From Burkholderiales bacterium (lineage in GTDB: Bacteria > Pseudomonadota > Gammaproteobacteria > Burkholderiales > Burkholderiaceae_C), in NCBI GenBank assembly GCA_011390055.1, contig JAABTC010000126.1:1-5817 (forward strand): a DNA stretch of 5,817 nt, read 5' to 3'. Under the pieces are notes generated by a model. That model was not told where the DNA came from and ran no database searches. It saw nothing but the letters and a program-made list of their open reading frames with translations. Of this stretch, positions 5,330-5,817 are shown in pieces. A program made the translations under genes and the position numbers. The first letter of the stretch is position 1, and each line of letters begins with the position of its first letter.

Positions 5330-5816
5330 CCTTCGCGCCCAGGCCATCCGGTCCGGGCCGATCGCGCTGCGGCACCGGCGCCGCATCTTCGGACGTCACG
5401 GCCTTGTCCTTGCGCGAGCCGTGCTGGTGCGAGTAGACCCAGGTGAACTCCGCGCCCAGCAGGAAAATTTGCGCCGAGTAGTACACCCACAACAGCAGCA
5501 CCACCAGCGAGCCGGCCGCGCCGAACGGCGAGGCCACCCCGCTGCGGCCGATGTACAGGCCGATCAGGAACTTGCCGACGGTGAACAGCAACGCCGTCAG
5601 CGCCGCGCCGACCCACACGTCGCGCCAGGCGATCTTCACGCGCGGGATCACCTTGTAGATCATTGCGAACATCACCGTGACGAGGCCGAAGCTGATGACC
5701 AGGTTGATGATCTGTGCCAGGAAGGCCTGCTCGCCGAACCACGGCCCCCACCACTTGCCGAGGGCCGACAAGCCCGCACTCAGCACCAGCGAAACCATCA
5801 ACAGAAAGCCGATGCC
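5232..5816 (-). CDS. YihY/virulence factor BrkB family inner-membrane protein, N-terminus outside window
   Basis: The last 194 residues are visible; the reading frame continues past the right edge, so the start is missing. The family consists of polytopic inner-membrane proteins, older annotations of which call some members ribonuclease BN. Their function is not settled. Clear hydrophobic segments are MVSLVLSAGLSAL, LAQIINLVISFGLVTVMFAMIY, VWVGAALTALLFTVGKFLIG and GSLVVLLLWVYYSAQIFLLG. The signature FGAAGSLVVLLLWVYYSAQ followed by LGAEFTWVYSHQHGSR is typical of the C-terminal part of the family. After this, about 57 hydrophilic, Pro/Ala/Ser-rich residues follow, a probable cytoplasmic tail. 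Relatives are usually near 300 residues and this tail may make the protein longer. It converges on glf and the Pro-rich ORF and is probably not part of the glycan cluster. Confidence 0.9.
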   Translation of the reverse strand, partial: GIGFLLMVSLVLSAGLSALGKWWGPWFGEQAFLAQIINLVISFGLVTVMFAMIYKVIPRVKIAWRDVWVGAALTALLFTVGKFLIGLYIGRSGVASPFGAAGSLVVLLLWVYYSAQIFLLGAEFTWVYSHQHGSRKDKAVTSEDAAPVPQRDRPGPDGLGAKATPQPASSSSAPQARPGPASQGFPPRKNLPAS

Positions 5817-5817
5817 C

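Noticed and set aside
1..5817. CRISPR arrays, tRNA or rRNA genes, phage or defence genes
   Set aside because: No regularly spaced repeats, cloverleaf, rRNA-like segment or defence-type domain was seen by eye.

Overview
The window is very GC-rich, with strong G/C bias at third codon positions and closely packed genes. Together with the protein families (a GT9 heptosyltransferase-type enzyme, an RfaE2-type nucleotidyltransferase, Glf and YihY/BrkB), this suggests a Gram-negative proteobacterium, most likely a betaproteobacterium of the Burkholderiales. That assignment rests on base composition and the feel of the families, not on a search.

Layout, left to right. On the + strand, 1-3220 holds a compact cell-surface glycan cluster: the 3' part of a GT9 glycosyltransferase (2-709), a 36-residue one-helix membrane ORF one base later (711-821), a GT4 glycosyltransferase (835-2184), a DUF2334/NodB-like polysaccharide deacetylase whose start overlaps the preceding stop by one base (2184-3026), and a 47-residue one-helix membrane ORF (3077-3220). 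On the - strand, 3249-3770 encodes a stand-alone RfaE2/HldE-C-like adenylyltransferase, convergent with the first cluster. A 126-bp divergent intergenic region (3771-3896) separates it from glf, UDP-galactopyranose mutase, on the + strand (3897-5084). A Pro/Ala-rich 82-codon ORF begins inside the glf stop codon (5081-5329). It runs head-on into the 3' end of a - strand YihY/BrkB-family inner-membrane protein gene whose 5' part lies beyond the right edge (5232-5816).

Taken together, the genes point to outer-surface polysaccharide or lipopolysaccharide assembly. Glf would supply UDP-galactofuranose, the RfaE2-like protein an activated heptose-type sugar, the GT9 and GT4 enzymes would transfer sugars, and the deacetylase would modify the glycan. 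No step after sugar transfer (flippase, polymerase, export) is visible.

I did not find a clearly new biological system. The points most worth a second look are the divergent rfaE2-like/glf intergenic region, with a 13/15 inverted repeat and six GCAAG/CTTGC words; the two tiny membrane ORFs bracketing the GT4-deacetylase pair; the short, motif-altered C-terminus of the GT9 protein; and the departures of the RfaE2-like protein from its family's usual motifs. No stretch longer than about 130 bases lacks a coding call.
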